From contig JACKQL020000008.1 in NCBI GenBank assembly GCA_018296165.2, positions 558,001-622,000 of the forward strand: a stretch of DNA of 64,000 nt, given 5' to 3'. This DNA comes from Termitomyces sp. T153 (taxonomy: Eukaryota; Basidiomycota; Agaricomycetes; Agaricales; Lyophyllaceae). Positions 47,030 to 58,717 of the stretch are shown here, in pieces. How positions within the stretch are numbered: the first letter of the stretch is position 1; the number at the start of each line of letters is the position of its first letter. A model generated the notes under the pieces. That model was not told where the DNA came from. It saw only the letters and a list, made by a program, of their open reading frames with translations, and ran no database searches. The translations under genes were made by a program, and so were the position numbers.

Positions 47030-48062
47030 AATGTATATTTACTATCTTGATATAAATTGAAATTGTAGATTCAACTCCTAAAGCAATGTTTTGACTCCTG
47101 TAGCTACAGTAATTCATTTGTAGTTGCATGAATATAATAGAAATACAATGGCAACATGGTCTACTGGTATTGCATTGTTACTTTCTCTCAATGCCATGTG
47201 GCAGCTGCAGGTTTGACTCCTGTAACTAGCAATAGGTCACAACTTCATTTTTTTTCACCTTTTTTTCACCTTTTATTGAACACATGCAAGTTGTTTCATT
47301 AAATAGGATGCCTAAAATACAACACTATTACATTGGCAATGTGGTCTACTGGTAGTGTGTTGACACTTTGTCTCAATCCCATGTGGCAGCTGCAGGTGCA
47401 ACTCCTGCAGTTGGCAATAATCATTATGATATATGGTTTTTGCATTCTCAATAAAGGAAGTACATGGCATCTTTGTTTATAGTGTAATAGATATGGTAGG
47501 ATTACAACAGCAACATGGTGTATCGGTACTGTGTTGTCACTTTGTATCAATCTTATATGGCAGCTGCAGGTTTGACTCCTGTAACTGCCAATGTTACTAT
47601 TTTGTTTTTATTTTTGACCTTAGTACTGCATTGACACTTTGTACTTTTACATCACATGGCTCATACTGCATTGTCACTGAACCAAACACAGTTCTCTGCT
47701 GTAGTGGAATTGTGTTTGAAGCTTGTTAGCCTTCCATTCCCTGCAACCTCTAGGTTCAACCCTTAGTGTTTACATCATCAAGCATATTCCACAACACTTT
47801 TACATCACATGTCTATGGTCTAGTGGAAATAGCTCTCAAAATTTGAAGTCTTCCATCAGTCTGATCAATGTATTATGTTAGTTACAGGTTTGACTCCTGT
47901 AGCTGGCAATGTCCATGCAGAATATGGCGTAAATTTTTTGACAAACAATCATTTTCAATTGCATGTGTGTAACACCCCCTATGGTGGAGTGGAATTCCCA
48001 TTGAAGCTTTGAAGCTTTCCATACCAGCAGGTTCTGGGTTTCAATCCCTGTCCTTGCATTGT
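47030..48062 (+). repeat. tandem array of tRNA-like (Pol III A/B box) units, plus strand
   Basis: Near-identical units of about 180 bp start at about 47144, 47329 and 47503. Each has an A-box-like TGGTCTACTGGTA and, about 50 bases on, GGCAGCTGCAGGTTTGACTCC with a B-box (GGTTTGACTCC), then CTGTAACTAGCAAT. A previous unit ends near 47110. Diverged units follow: B-boxes GGTTCAACCC near 47752 and GGTTTGACTCC near 47887, then GGGTTTCAATCC near 48035 after TGGTGGAGTGG. The 5' and 3' ends do not pair as an acceptor stem, so these are tRNA-derived repeats, not tRNAs. Confidence 0.65.
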
Positions 48063-49322
48063 TGATCATGTTCCATGCTAATTTTTTTTTCATTTTTGTT
48101 TAACACCTGCAAAATTTTTTTTTGGACCTTATTGGAGCTACTGAGCATTTCTGGAATGACAATATGCAGAAAGGTTGCACCATTGGAAAGTCCTACTAGA
48201 AGTAATGCTGGATATATCTGTTGGGAGCAATGGAAAATGAAATTTGCTAGAACATGCAGTCTGTCAACAATGCCAGGCTGTTCAAGTGGATTTGTTGCAA
48301 GTACTACTTCTTGTTGGAGTTGTAGATCCCTGAATATAATGAACTGCATCCTCTTTCAATCTGTCTGCTTGAGATCTCCTTTGTCTCTTTGAGATGATTG
48401 GTAACAGGTCAGGTGATGCCTTGCACTTCTCATGTGCTAGTTGATAAGATGGTGTTGCCTCTGTTTCTGTTTCATGTGTGTCCTCTTCTTGGTTGAGAAT
48501 TTAAAAAACAGATCTAGGAACTGCATAACAAGGAGACCCATCTGCTGGGTCATTGATTGGAGTTACTAGGTTATTCCATCCTCTTTGCCATAGCTATTGT
48601 ATAGTGACATTGTTGATGATCTCAAGACTTATTTGAAGATCAGACATGGGTGTGGTGCTGGGTTTGCCAGATGGATCCAGCTCTACAGTGCTGGCATTGC
48701 TGGCCAGATTGCCCAATGGATCTGCTTAGCTTATAATGCCAGGTTTGCTAGACAGATTGGGTTGGCCTGCAATGCCAAGAGTGCCAGTGGGTTTGCCAAA
48801 TGGATCTGGGGAGCCTATCATGCTGGATTTTCCAGCCAGAGAATTTCCCACCATATCACCACTGGATGACCCAACATGCTTTTGTTTTCTCTGACATTCT
48901 TCTTTCTTTTGGGGCTGCCTTACATGATGCTGCAGCAGCAGCCCTCTTTTTATGGTCAGTACAAGTGCTATACTCAGGAGGAACTCTGTCCTTATTCTCG
49001 TTGACATGAACCTTCTACCAGAAGGTATCACTGGATCCATGTTCTTCCTGACAATCTCTTCAGAACTTCAAAAGGTGGAACAGCTCTGACTGACTGAGAT
49101 TGTGGGGATCCTTGAATTCCAGTGATTCAGGAAGATATCTTGAATTGATGAATCCAGTACAATTAAACTGCACAGCATTGTATGGAGCTGATTTGTAATG
49201 GAAGCCTGAGGCAATTTCTGAGAACTTTTCAGTAAGAAAGATTCAAAGAACAGGACAACAAATTTACTATAATGGCTGTTCAAGTAGTCTCAGACAAGCA
49301 TTTCCAATTCTGGCCAGGTTTG

Positions 49323-49934
49323 TGTCATGACCCATTCCATTCCCCCCTTCCCTTCACCATTATCCAACCTCAGATTCTACACAGTCCCTCTCTAGATCTC
49401 AGCCATACCCCCAGATCTTAGCCACAGTCCTGTTTCAGCCACATCCAGGTTTCAGCCACCTCTAGAACTGCTTTTCCTGTTCCAGATCATTCCCACAGGC
49501 ACAGATCCTTTCCACAGGTTCCAGATCACTTCCACAGGTTCCAGATCACTTCCACCTGTTCCAGATCACTTCCACCTGTTCCAGATCACTTCCACCTGTC
49601 CAAGATCACTTCCAGGATTGCTTCCCTTGTTCCAGATCACTTTCTCATGACTTAGATCACTTCCTGCTATGACTTAGATCACTTCCATCTTCTCCTTTTG
49701 GCAGTGTCCTACAGCTATATAAGGTCCCTTAGTCTGTAGCTACACCCCAGCCTTGACATTACCTGATATCTTGTTTGTGTTCTGTTGTTATCTGATCTTC
49801 TCTCCATTCATTACTCGCTCTCATTTCTTAGTCTCTTAGTTTCTTTCCCTATCTACATACTTGCTGTTGGCATTACCTCCCCAAGGTGGTTTTGGCCCCT
49901 GTAAGAGTCCCCCTCCAGGACTGTGGTCCTGACA
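49323..49934 (+). repeat. solo LTR with 5-bp target-site duplication
   Basis: It begins TGTCATGACCC and ends GGTCCTGACA, 612 bp, flanked on both sides by GTTTG (49318-49322 and 49935-49939). It belongs to the LTR2/LTR3 family. It carries TATATAA at 49716-49722 and a start-like AGCCTTGACATT 33 bases later. A minisatellite lies in the U3 part. This is the cleanest insertion in the window. Confidence 0.92.
49480..49685 (+). repeat. 20-bp minisatellite in the solo LTR
   Basis: Units of the type GTTCCAGATCACTTCCAC plus two bases recur about six to nine times with period 20, grading into TGACTTAGATCACTTCC at the right end. The position in U3 upstream of TATATAA suggests enhancer-like copies. Confidence 0.85.
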
Positions 49935-51880
49935 GTTTGGACCATGTTGCTTGGTGGAGGTGGTAGTATTGGGAAACCTCAGAATGGGTCAGGACAGAAG
50001 AAGTAGTGTCCTGTTGCAAGGTGTTATTTGTTGCTCTATGTGTGCTCAGGAGAGCAGACATGTAGTCCACCATCTTCTGTTTGAAGTCACCTACAAGGTC
50101 AGGAAACATATTTTCAAATGAATACCAGTGGTTGGTCCATGCCAAGTGAGACATATTGTCATGTCTACAAGTACAAAGTGGTTAAAAAAAATTCAAATCT
50201 GGCATAACATGCACCTACACTCTAAGAGTCATACCTTCTTCTACAATCCATCCTACAACAGTCCAGCTCAACATGCCCATCTCCTGAAAACAAAGGATGT
50301 CTGCATCATCAACCCATTTCAAACTATATTTGTCTGCCTTTCTGAAAAAAACATCAGAACAGATCATGAGATGAATAGCAGATACTGGAGGCTGGAGTAG
50401 ATGGGAGACCAACAGCTCTACATTGGATGGAAGTGAGGATTGGACAGTGGGCACTAGATAGCAGACAGCCAGTGGGTTGAGGAGCAATATGATGACTTTG
50501 GAACAAAAAAAAAAGACTACTCACTTGCACTAGATATCCAGCAGATTTGTTTTCTTGCTCCACTGAGTGGCTGTCCTCTGTAAGCAGTTTTCCTCCTCTG
50601 GACTTAGCTGATTCATAACATTTTCACAGCCACATTATACTGTGAAAATGCCTCTAGTCATGAGCTGTCAAGATCCTCAACACCCAGCAAGTTTTTTATC
50701 TCCTAATTAATTTCCTTTGATATTGTTTGCCAGCCCATGTCCCTAATAGAAATTTGCATGAGTGCTCTTGGATCTTTATGTTGGTTATATGGTCTCCAGG
50801 AATTTTTTATGTAGTTTCCAACTTTCTACCAGAAGGCATTAGAAGTCTGGATTTAGCAAATGTGAATGGGAACTCACCTTGATTTTCTTTGTCCACTCTT
50901 CTCCAGTTTCTGGTGCTGTTCTCTTACTGGCTGAGTAGTTGAAAATATTGATGAGGATTTTATCTTTTAAGATGGTGGTTCTAGCCTGACAATTTGGCTC
51001 TTGCCAGTACATTTCTCTATGTAATTAAAAAATTGCTCTCTCATCTGCAGTGAAGATTGTCTTTTTCTTGGAGAAACTATTGGTTTTTGTGCCTGGCAGA
51101 CATTGGGTATGGGCTCATGGGACAAGGACATTTTGTAGGCCCATTTGTTAAATTCAATTTTTGTCAAACCCTGAATCACATGATCTTTCACCCACATGCA
51201 AAACTTCCATAGAAAATGCACTGGAGCCAGTGTCTGCCCACTGGAGTGAACAAAGGCTAGCTGAGAAGGTCTGTCTCTCTTTGTGTCAAAAAACTGTCTG
51301 TCTCTTCATTAAATTGTCTTGCACCAATTGAAGAATGTCCATAGATGGCCTACCAAATCAGATGACCTACTAGATCTGATGTCTGTTCAGCAGACTGGAC
51401 ATTGGCCAGCAGTCCACAAGTTTTGCCAGTTCAATCAAATTGTCTTGTACCAGTCTTGCTAATTTTTTCCTTACCTACTAAGGGGCACATAGATTTCAGA
51501 TAACCTTGAAGAACTACACTAGCTGTGACAAAATCCAATTTGTTACTAATGTCACCAACACCATGAATATCTGTTTTTCTATTGTCCCTTCTATTGTTCA
51601 TTTTGGCAGACAGTCTGATGGTGGCTTTCTTACTTTAGCCTAGTGCATATCACTTGAGGAAAACTTTCACAACAAAATTTTCTTTAAGAATACCTAATGT
51701 TGTAGAAAGATTGTTGATATTGATCATCATCTGCCACACATCACTTGCACCTCTTCACATCAATTAATCATCTTGTACAGGGCTCATAACAATTTTCCTT
51801 TCCCATCTCATACATGCTGCTACATATATTCCAGGAAATCTCCTGCTAGCAGGCATACTCTTTGACACCTCATTTACACC

Positions 51881-54800
51881 ATGAATTTGAATGCTATGAT
51901 GAAGTGCCAGCAGCACAAGCAACCAAAACCTACAGATCTCAGGCAAAGAGATCTTATGCCTGCTAAAGAAAAGACAAGAGTCATCAAGAACTCCAGAGGA
52001 TTATCTACACTGGTGAAAGAACAAGTGCCCATTGGTCCAATTCCAGTTGTCACTTCTGCTGTACCATTCTCAGCCACCAATGATGACCATTATTCTTTTG
52101 GGGATGCTACAATGGTAGATGATATATATCCTGTCCCCATGAAGCATGGCAAGGTAAATTTTCATGGAAAAATTGTGCAACATATTATTGTTCATATTTT
52201 ATAGATACAGGCAGACTATCTCAATGACTTCATCAACTATGTTCTACAGTTGCTCAATGGTTTACTCAGTTGTGAATCCATTGGTGATATTGGCCATTAT
52301 CATACATGTCCTGACAAACATCTTGTGCAATGGTGATGCCATGATTGCATTGGTTCAAGACTTCTTTGTCATAGATGTTTATGCCAAATACACCAGTCCA
52401 ACCCACTTTACTGACCAGAGATATGGAATGGCAAATACTTCCAGCTTATGAACTTTGCCCTCAACCAGAAGTGAATATTCTGTCAAACTGGAAGGAAGAT
52501 CCAGTTCAGTGGAAATTCAATTGCTCATTAATAATGGATGGAAACTTCAAGGCAGATCATGTCCATCATCATAATCCTGCTTGGGATGTATGGCATTCTG
52601 AAGGAGGAGGAATGATGCCCAGGAGGGATGAATTTGATGAATATCTCAAGTTTGCAAAGAATAGACCAATGGTGAGTTTTTTCTTGGATTGCTAACATGT
52701 GCCCTTATTGATTGACTATTAATGTTTGCATCCAAATTGCCCCCATCTGCCACCTGATATTCACTGCCTGCTGTCTGCTATTAACCTCCACTCCAGCTAT
52801 CCAGTGAGTCCATTGCTAGGGAGCTCCTTGTGAAAACACATTCAAGGCCATTGAAAAGGCACTTCTATTGAACAAATCATGTGACATTACTGGAGTTGTT
52901 GCAACAGCATGCACCTGCCATGGCTGCTTTGCTCTCAACAGTGTAACAAACTTAACCTGTGGTGAAGGCCAAGTGTATACAGACTTTTCCATCACATGTG
53001 CACTGAAGACAACCAATATGGAATCTATTAAGCATCTCTTGTTGATATATGATATAGCATGCTAGTGGTGTGTCAAGTTTTTTGAATGATTAGCAGAGGT
53101 GGGGGAAGTTTTACCAGATAATCTACTGGTTGACTATGCAATTGGCCTCCTTCATATTCATGGCCATAAAGAAAATTGCTGTTTCTGCTTTGCCCCATCA
53201 TTTATTCCAGGAGTTGGCCACATTGCTGGGGAGATAATTAAAAGTCTTTAGTCTGTTCCCAATGAAGTTTCACAGATGGCACAAATTGCTACTCTTGCAC
53301 ATTGGGTGGAAATCCTTAATGATCATATGTGTGACTCCAACTGGAAGAAGTTACTTGATATGGTTCCTTCTCTATGCCAAAAATACTTGACAGCTATTGA
53401 TATGAGTGAGGCTGCTGCTCATTATTTTGCTGAATGGTCCATGAGAATCTCAGCAGAACTGATATCATGCTGGGAGGCTGGGATCACCATTGCTGAAAGT
53501 CTGAGGGACCAAGACAAAAAGGTGATGGACATTCTTAAGGCTTGGACCATAGGCCTCCAAGCAAGACATAATGGTAATCTGGTGGACACCAGATTGGAAG
53601 CTGAGGGCTGGATGCCAGATACTGATACATTCTGGATTCAACTTGCACTTGACATTGAAGAATAGCAGTGAGTCAAACCCAGATGGTTTCACCACTGTTA
53701 AGCACTAATTGTTATATCAGGATTATATTACAAGACCATGTCCATTGGATGAGTTGGCAGGCATGGGAGGATGAGCAACAAAAGGTTGAAGCAGACAGAG
53801 AATTGTTAAGGGTTCAACTGAATGTCCTGGCTGCTTTGCAAGCCAAGCATGGTTATTCTTCCAATTCACAAAGAACTACACCACTCAAGATGGATGAGAT
53901 TCCTGGTGCATTTGATGAAGAAACATCAGAAGACAATGAAACATTGCCATATTCAGTGGTGAACTTGCTGGCTGGACCAGATCCACTGTTGGAACTGGAT
54001 TCTGCTGCACCAGAAGACTTTAAAATATTCTTGCCATCAACAATTGCTGGTAATTGCTCAGAATTGTCTAGTATTGAAAGGCAATTGTGTTTGCTTCATA
54101 TTGAAAGGCATATTCAAGCACTCCAGGAGCTCATTGCCAAGAAATCTTTCATGTATTCTCATGTTGTCTGAGTTGCTCCAAGCAAAAGTGTCAAAACTCT
54201 CAAGCCAGGGCATCAATGATAAAATTCAGGCAGCCATTTCCATCAAAGCTAGGGCCTATAGAAAATGTTGCAGTGCTCTTATGCAATTAGGCATAAATTC
54301 CACATTTGATGAAAAATATCACATTCTGCAGAAAGCAGATCTTGCAGCAAGCACAGCTATATGTGATCCAAATATTTCTGGATCATCAAGAATAAAGGTT
54401 CCTTGGATATGGCAAGCTAATCCAGATATGGAAGATGACCCTGAAACTCTCTGTGAATGTAAGTTGCTTTCCATTCAGATATCCATCATATCATTCTCAA
54501 TCTGCCTGCTAATTCTGTTCATTCACCATATCTGTTCATTTGTTGCTCATTTGTTGCTGCTATTCATTCACCATACCTGTTCATTTGTTGTCAAAGTGTT
54601 GGCCCACTTTCCTCTTCAATTTGCTGGTATCAAATTCATAACCAATCTCACCAGTTCATCAGGTGCACTACTCCATGCAAGAGCACAACAAAACAGATGG
54701 ACAGAAGAATGTCAGCTTGTTACCAGTGAAATGGAATGGACTGTTTGCTATTTTGTCAAGCAGGCAGAAATCTGGTCCAAAAGGGGCATGTCAGCCAAGA

Positions 54801-54931
54801 AAAAAGGCTTTCAAGCCTATGCTGACAAAAAGCTGGCCATGTGGCATGAACTGAGTTCTTTGGCAACTCATGAGTTCAGAAGGGTATACAATGATTTTAC
54901 ACCTCTTCAAAGGACAACAACACCTTTATAA
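51881..54931 (+). pseudogene. KDZ (Kyakuja-Dileera-Zisupton) transposase with CxC2 cysteine cluster, decayed
   Basis: The N-terminus is basic (ATG 51881). An intron at about 52154-52204 joins HGK to QADYLNDFINYVL. The CxC2 domain follows (ESIGDIGHYHTCPDKH, CHDCIGSRLLCHRCL, PEIWNGKYFQ). The transposase core has IMDGNFKADH (Asp codon 52537), GGGMMP, CHGCFALNSVTNLTCGEGQV, LLLIYDIAC (Asp 53051), GLLHIHGHKENC, FIPGVGHIAGEI (Glu 53231) and ILNDHMCDSNWKKLLDMVPS. The tail has FMYSHVV, RARAQxxRW-like and AYADKKLAMW motifs. Stops at 52334 and 52412 (Arg CGA to TGA) and 53063 (Gln CAG to TAG) hit conserved codons. The catalytic triad survives. KDZ proteins mobilise large DNA transposons in mushrooms. 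Confidence 0.9.
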
Positions 54932-55179
54932 TGGAGAGTGCAATGGGATGAACAAATGGCTGATTATACCAGATTTGCTATGCACATCATATCCACCATG
55001 CCAGATTCACTATGCACATCATATCTGCCCTGCCAACTGGTTCCACCCTTTCCATAGTGGATTTGCAACCTTACTACTTTGGGACAATGTCACATGTAGT
55101 CTACATTGTTAATTCTGCTGCAGTAAAAGACCTACTTTCCCCAACTACTAGCTCATAACTGTGCCAAATCCTTCTAGCT

Positions 55180-56040
55180 TTGCACTCTCACATGGCCTCT
55201 ACTGCTGCTCTACAAACCCAAGCCTCAGTTGACCAATGGTCACTGAGTCTCCAACAGCTGATATTTCATGTTGAATCATGGGTGTGCACAGCACTTGTCA
55301 TTTATGGCAACCTTGAAGAACACAAGGATCATAGGTGGATGTTACAACACCTGGATAAAGAATTGGTAAGGTGTCTTGGTTTGCAATGGAGTTTATCTGA
55401 TATCTGGGCCAGAACTATATTCTCCTATATCTGGGTATAGCAGCATTAAACAACACTAAATACATTGTTCCAGACCTCATCATGTGTCTGAGCCATTGGT
55501 ACTCTCTGGCAGACAGAGATGACATCCCTCAAGAAGTCTGGGAGTCCTTTCAGGCATGGACAGTTTCCACTCATCCAGGTCAAATTGTACATTGGTGTTG
55601 CTGTGATTGGTGGAACTATATAGGTATTGAGACCGAGCACCAAAATGATGCAACTACTGAGGGTTGTCTCCTCATCCATCAAAATGCAACTCATAATGAA
55701 GAATTGTCAAGCCAAAGAAATGTCCACTGAAAAGCCCTTTTGGCTCTAGACAAGTTCTGATCAGCAGCTGGACCAAAATCCCCATTGATGGCAAACAACC
55801 TAATCTGCCAATTTTCAAGTCCATTTGCTGGACCCAGCTCACTTCTCTGATGCCAATTCTATTGTGCCATCACACTTAGGAGAACTCACTGGTATTGACT
55901 CAATCACTAATTTCCTTAGTAGCAATGACACAATACCATCTGACTGTGCCTCTCCAACCTCTGTGCCTGACACTCAATCACCTGCATGGCCTCCATCAAT
56001 GCTTGACAAGGCTATTGATCCTTCCAATTCACACTAGCCA
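55180..56040 (+). pseudogene. unidentified ORFs downstream of the KDZ transposase
   Basis: Frames at 55180-55440 (QWSLSLQQLIFHVESWVCTA and DKELVRCLGLQWSLSDIWAR), 55482-55730 (ADRDDIPQEVWESFQAWTVS) and 55825-56037 (LDPAHFSDANSIVPSHLGEL) look protein-coding and lie on the KDZ strand. They may be later exons or a second gene of the element. I cannot name a family. Confidence 0.4.
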
Positions 56041-56196
56041 TTCCACCACCTCTTCCATAGGAAGAATCCTAGGCTCATCTATCACCCTATAAAGAAATCA
56101 TCCACTATTCAAGCACAAGCACAGTCTCAATAACTAGTCCATCCCATTTCCCTTGTTCAGCAGAGCTTCTCACTGGCATAAAGTGATGAGGAATGG

Positions 56197-56640
56197 ATGG
56201 ATATTGAGAATCCATCATTTGATGATCCAGACCTCAGGAGTATGACTTTTGAGCCATACTGGTTCAGCAACATTCCACCTCTGTTTCATGCTGAGGAAAG
56301 TGGATCAGATAAGGAACACCTCCTGCCACTCTTTATTTCATCAAACAACAGGTCAGACAGCAGAGGGGAGCCAGATGATAGCAGGCTTTCTCCTCTGTTT
56401 ATGGCAACAGATGATGAGTCTGACAATGGTGACAGAGCTGACAGTGGAGGTGAACTGGATGATGGTGGGCTTCCTCCTCTGTTTATGGCAATGGATGATG
56501 AGTCTGACAAGGAGGTGATACCTGACAATGGCAATGTACTGAGGGATGATAGTCTCCCTCCCCTTTCATTGCATTGGATGCCAGATCTAATAGCAGAACT
56601 TCAACTGCTGAATTTGAAGAATATGTACTGGCATATATAA
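56197..56640 (+). CDS. acidic ORF with tandem LPPLFMAxDDESD repeats
   Basis: A 147-codon uninterrupted frame contains four related repeats built on PPLFxx..DDESDN, at about codons 27-49, 63-78, 91-103 and 115-122. Acidic spacers rich in Asp, Ser and Gly separate them. No domain is recognised. It lies on the same strand as the KDZ transposase, 1.3 kb downstream. It could be an exon of the same element rather than a separate gene; the upstream reading frame is unclear. Confidence 0.4.
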   Translation: MDIENPSFDDPDLRSMTFEPYWFSNIPPLFHAEESGSDKEHLLPLFISSNNRSDSRGEPDDSRLSPLFMATDDESDNGDRADSGGELDDGGLPPLFMAMDDESDKEVIPDNGNVLRDDSLPPLSLHWMPDLIAELQLLNLKNMYWHI

Positions 56641-56879
56641 CATACATCTGTATAGCAGACCAACCTGCCAGAGAGATCCCCCTCCCCTCATCATTCCACC
56701 AGGAATATCACCAGATTCTGCAATGGATAGTGATTCTGCACCATCTCTATTCATTCCAGATCATGATTCACATCTGTCAGATAGCCACTTTGCAACAGAT
56801 ACTGAACATAGACCAGCCCACTTAACTCCACCAGATGATAAAAGTTCATCTGGTGATCCCCCTATTCTTTAGGGGAATA

Positions 56880-57269
56880 ATGTGGAGGAGTGGCAAAGAT
56901 ATGATAAAAGAGTAACACCACATGAGAAAAAGAGATGCATTGAGATGCTGTACCAAAAATGTGAGCCAATCTGCATCATTGACCTGGCAGACCTAATTGT
57001 TTCTGACAGAACAAGCTTTCCAGCAAGCAAGAGATCATGATGGGTGTAGGCCCATTGGCCCTTTCACCCCAGCCAACTTTGCTGACATTCCTGATGTTCT
57101 CTCAGAAACTTCAACTTCTTTAAGCACAACATCAAGTTTTGTGAGAACTCTTCCAGAAGATCCATATACACCACCTGATTTTGAGTATATAAGCAACACT
57201 GGTTTCTTTTTGGATTTAGAATCAGAACTTGGAGGATGGAGCCCATTGATGCAGATAGAATCCCTGTAA
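56880..57269 (+). pseudogene. unidentified short ORFs at the right of the KDZ block
   Basis: Frames encode VEEWQRYDKRVTPHEKKRCI and YQKCEPICIIDLADLIVSDR, then 56997-57269 with GPFTPANFADIPDVLSETST and DPYTPPDFEYISNTGFFLDL. A splice joining them is possible. No family is recognised. Confidence 0.35.
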
Positions 57270-57589
57270 ATATGAAGAGAAAAGATATAAAAAAGTTGCT
57301 GTGGCCACACTGCTGATAAGAGAAATGAGAGTACACTGTGACACCAGAGAAAATGGGCATGGCAGTGGATTTAAGTATACACTGGACCACTGGTGACCAC
57401 TGCTGGAAGGCCTCTGACAGCAGAAATAGGTATACACCAGACCATCAGGGAAAAGTGTTGCACCCACAGAAATCTACAAAACAATTGAAGCTACAAAACA
57501 TTTAAAGCCTTCAAATGTTATGTGGAATAGTGGAAATCAAATAGAAAAGTTATGTGGAATAGTGGAAATCAAACAGAAAAAAAATCATT

Positions 57590-58410
57590 GCAAATTGCTA
57601 CATCAAGGGAGGAAGTCAAACTCTAGGCTTGACAGTTGGAGTGTGGCTTAACCAACAATCCAAACCACTGATCCATGGTGGCTGACAATATTATGTCATT
57701 ATAGGCATTTGCTGGAACAAACAATTGTCAATTGAATTGATGACTAAAAACCTTTTGTCAACTACAGAATGTCAAGCAAGGAATTCAAACCACCAAAGCA
57801 TAGTGCTTTGGAAAGATAAGCTGGCTACAAGCATATGTTGTAGCAAACAGTGGACAATTAAAAACAAATTTATAGATAACAAATGTCAAGCAAGGGATTC
57901 AAACCCTCAACCTAAGCATATGAGACTGCAAACATTGGCAGAGCTCTAACATTCTAACCCATTAAACTACAAAGGCCTGTTATATCAGGCAAGTTAATCA
58001 TGAAACAAACAATGGTTGATTAAAATGATGACTAAAAAAAGTTTCCATACCAGAATGTCAAGCAAGGGATTTGAACCCTCAGCCTAAGCATATGAGGCTG
58101 CAGACATCAGCAGACCTCTAAAGTTCAAACCCATTAAGCCACATGGGCCTGCTATATCAAGCAAATCAAAAGCATCTGTAGAGGACTGCAGCAATCGAGG
58201 ATTTGGCAGGTAGCCAGCCTGAATACCCAAACCATGAGAGTATTTTGCTTCAGAGTGTGCCTAAACATCAATTAGACACAGGAGAAAAAGTGCAATAAAT
58301 AAAATGAAAGACCAAATCAGTAGGCAATTGTCAGATCAGGGATTTGAACCCTCATCCTGACAAAGAGAAGCATAACCTTATGGCACTCTGAACCACTAAG
58401 CCATAATACT
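57590..58410 (-). repeat. tandem array of tRNA-like units, minus strand
   Basis: On the minus strand at least four units show an A-box-like element (TAGTTTAATGGG, TGGCTTAATGGG, TGGCTTAGTGG, GGATCAGTGG) and a B-box (GGGTTTGAATCCC, GGGTTCAAATCCC, GAGTTTGACTTCC). Most are followed by TTGCTTGACATTC. Units lie at about 57600-57685, 57765-57840, 57886-57980, 58052-58145 and 58330-58405. The A-to-B distance and a long central arm recall class II tRNAs (Leu/Ser), but acceptor pairing is lost. The array is inverted relative to the one at 47.0-48.1 kb. Confidence 0.65.
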
Positions 58411-58717
58411 GTCCCAAGAATGATATTTTCACCAATCATCTTCATCTGCAAAGTGCCCAAATCATTGGCATGGTCATTTCTACTGGGCTTGCAATGGATG
58501 AACAGTTCTGTGATGGTTTCTTGCCCCTACAAAAATGCTTCTGTGATAGCTTTCCATTCCTAACACTTTGACAGATTTCAACAAATATCTATACAGACAA
58601 ACCAAGAGCTTTGGATTGGAAACACTTCTGTGATGGATATGCTTTTGTGATGGGATCTGGTAACAGACAAAAAAATCAACAATGGAGTGGCCTAAAGAGA
58701 TATGACAGCACACACTG

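Larger units (their letters stand above)
48070..51260 (-). pseudogene. minus-strand ORF series of unknown function, split by a solo LTR
   Basis: Minus-strand frames with protein-like composition are present at 50967-51221 (KDHVIQGLTKIEFNKWAYKM), 50215-50487 (RKADKYSLKWVDDADILCFQ), 49935-50154 (ENMFPDLVGDFKQKMVDYMS), 49068-49283 (LLKSSQKLPQASITNQLHTM), 48726-49040 and 48041-48349. Splice-like breaks or decay separate them. A solo LTR with target duplication sits at 49323-49934 inside the series. I recognise no domain. The orientation is divergent from the KDZ transposase, so it could be a second gene of that element. Confidence 0.35.

Noticed and set aside
49480..49685. CRISPR-like regular repeats
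   Set aside because: The 20-bp units are contiguous, without unique spacers, and lie inside a eukaryotic LTR.
51881..57269. TET/JBP dioxygenase partner of the KDZ element
   Set aside because: I looked for an HxD..H..R arrangement in the accompanying frames and saw none that I could defend.
57590..58410. functional tRNA genes on the minus strand
   Set aside because: A and B boxes are present but acceptor arms do not pair, and no convincing anticodon arm can be drawn.
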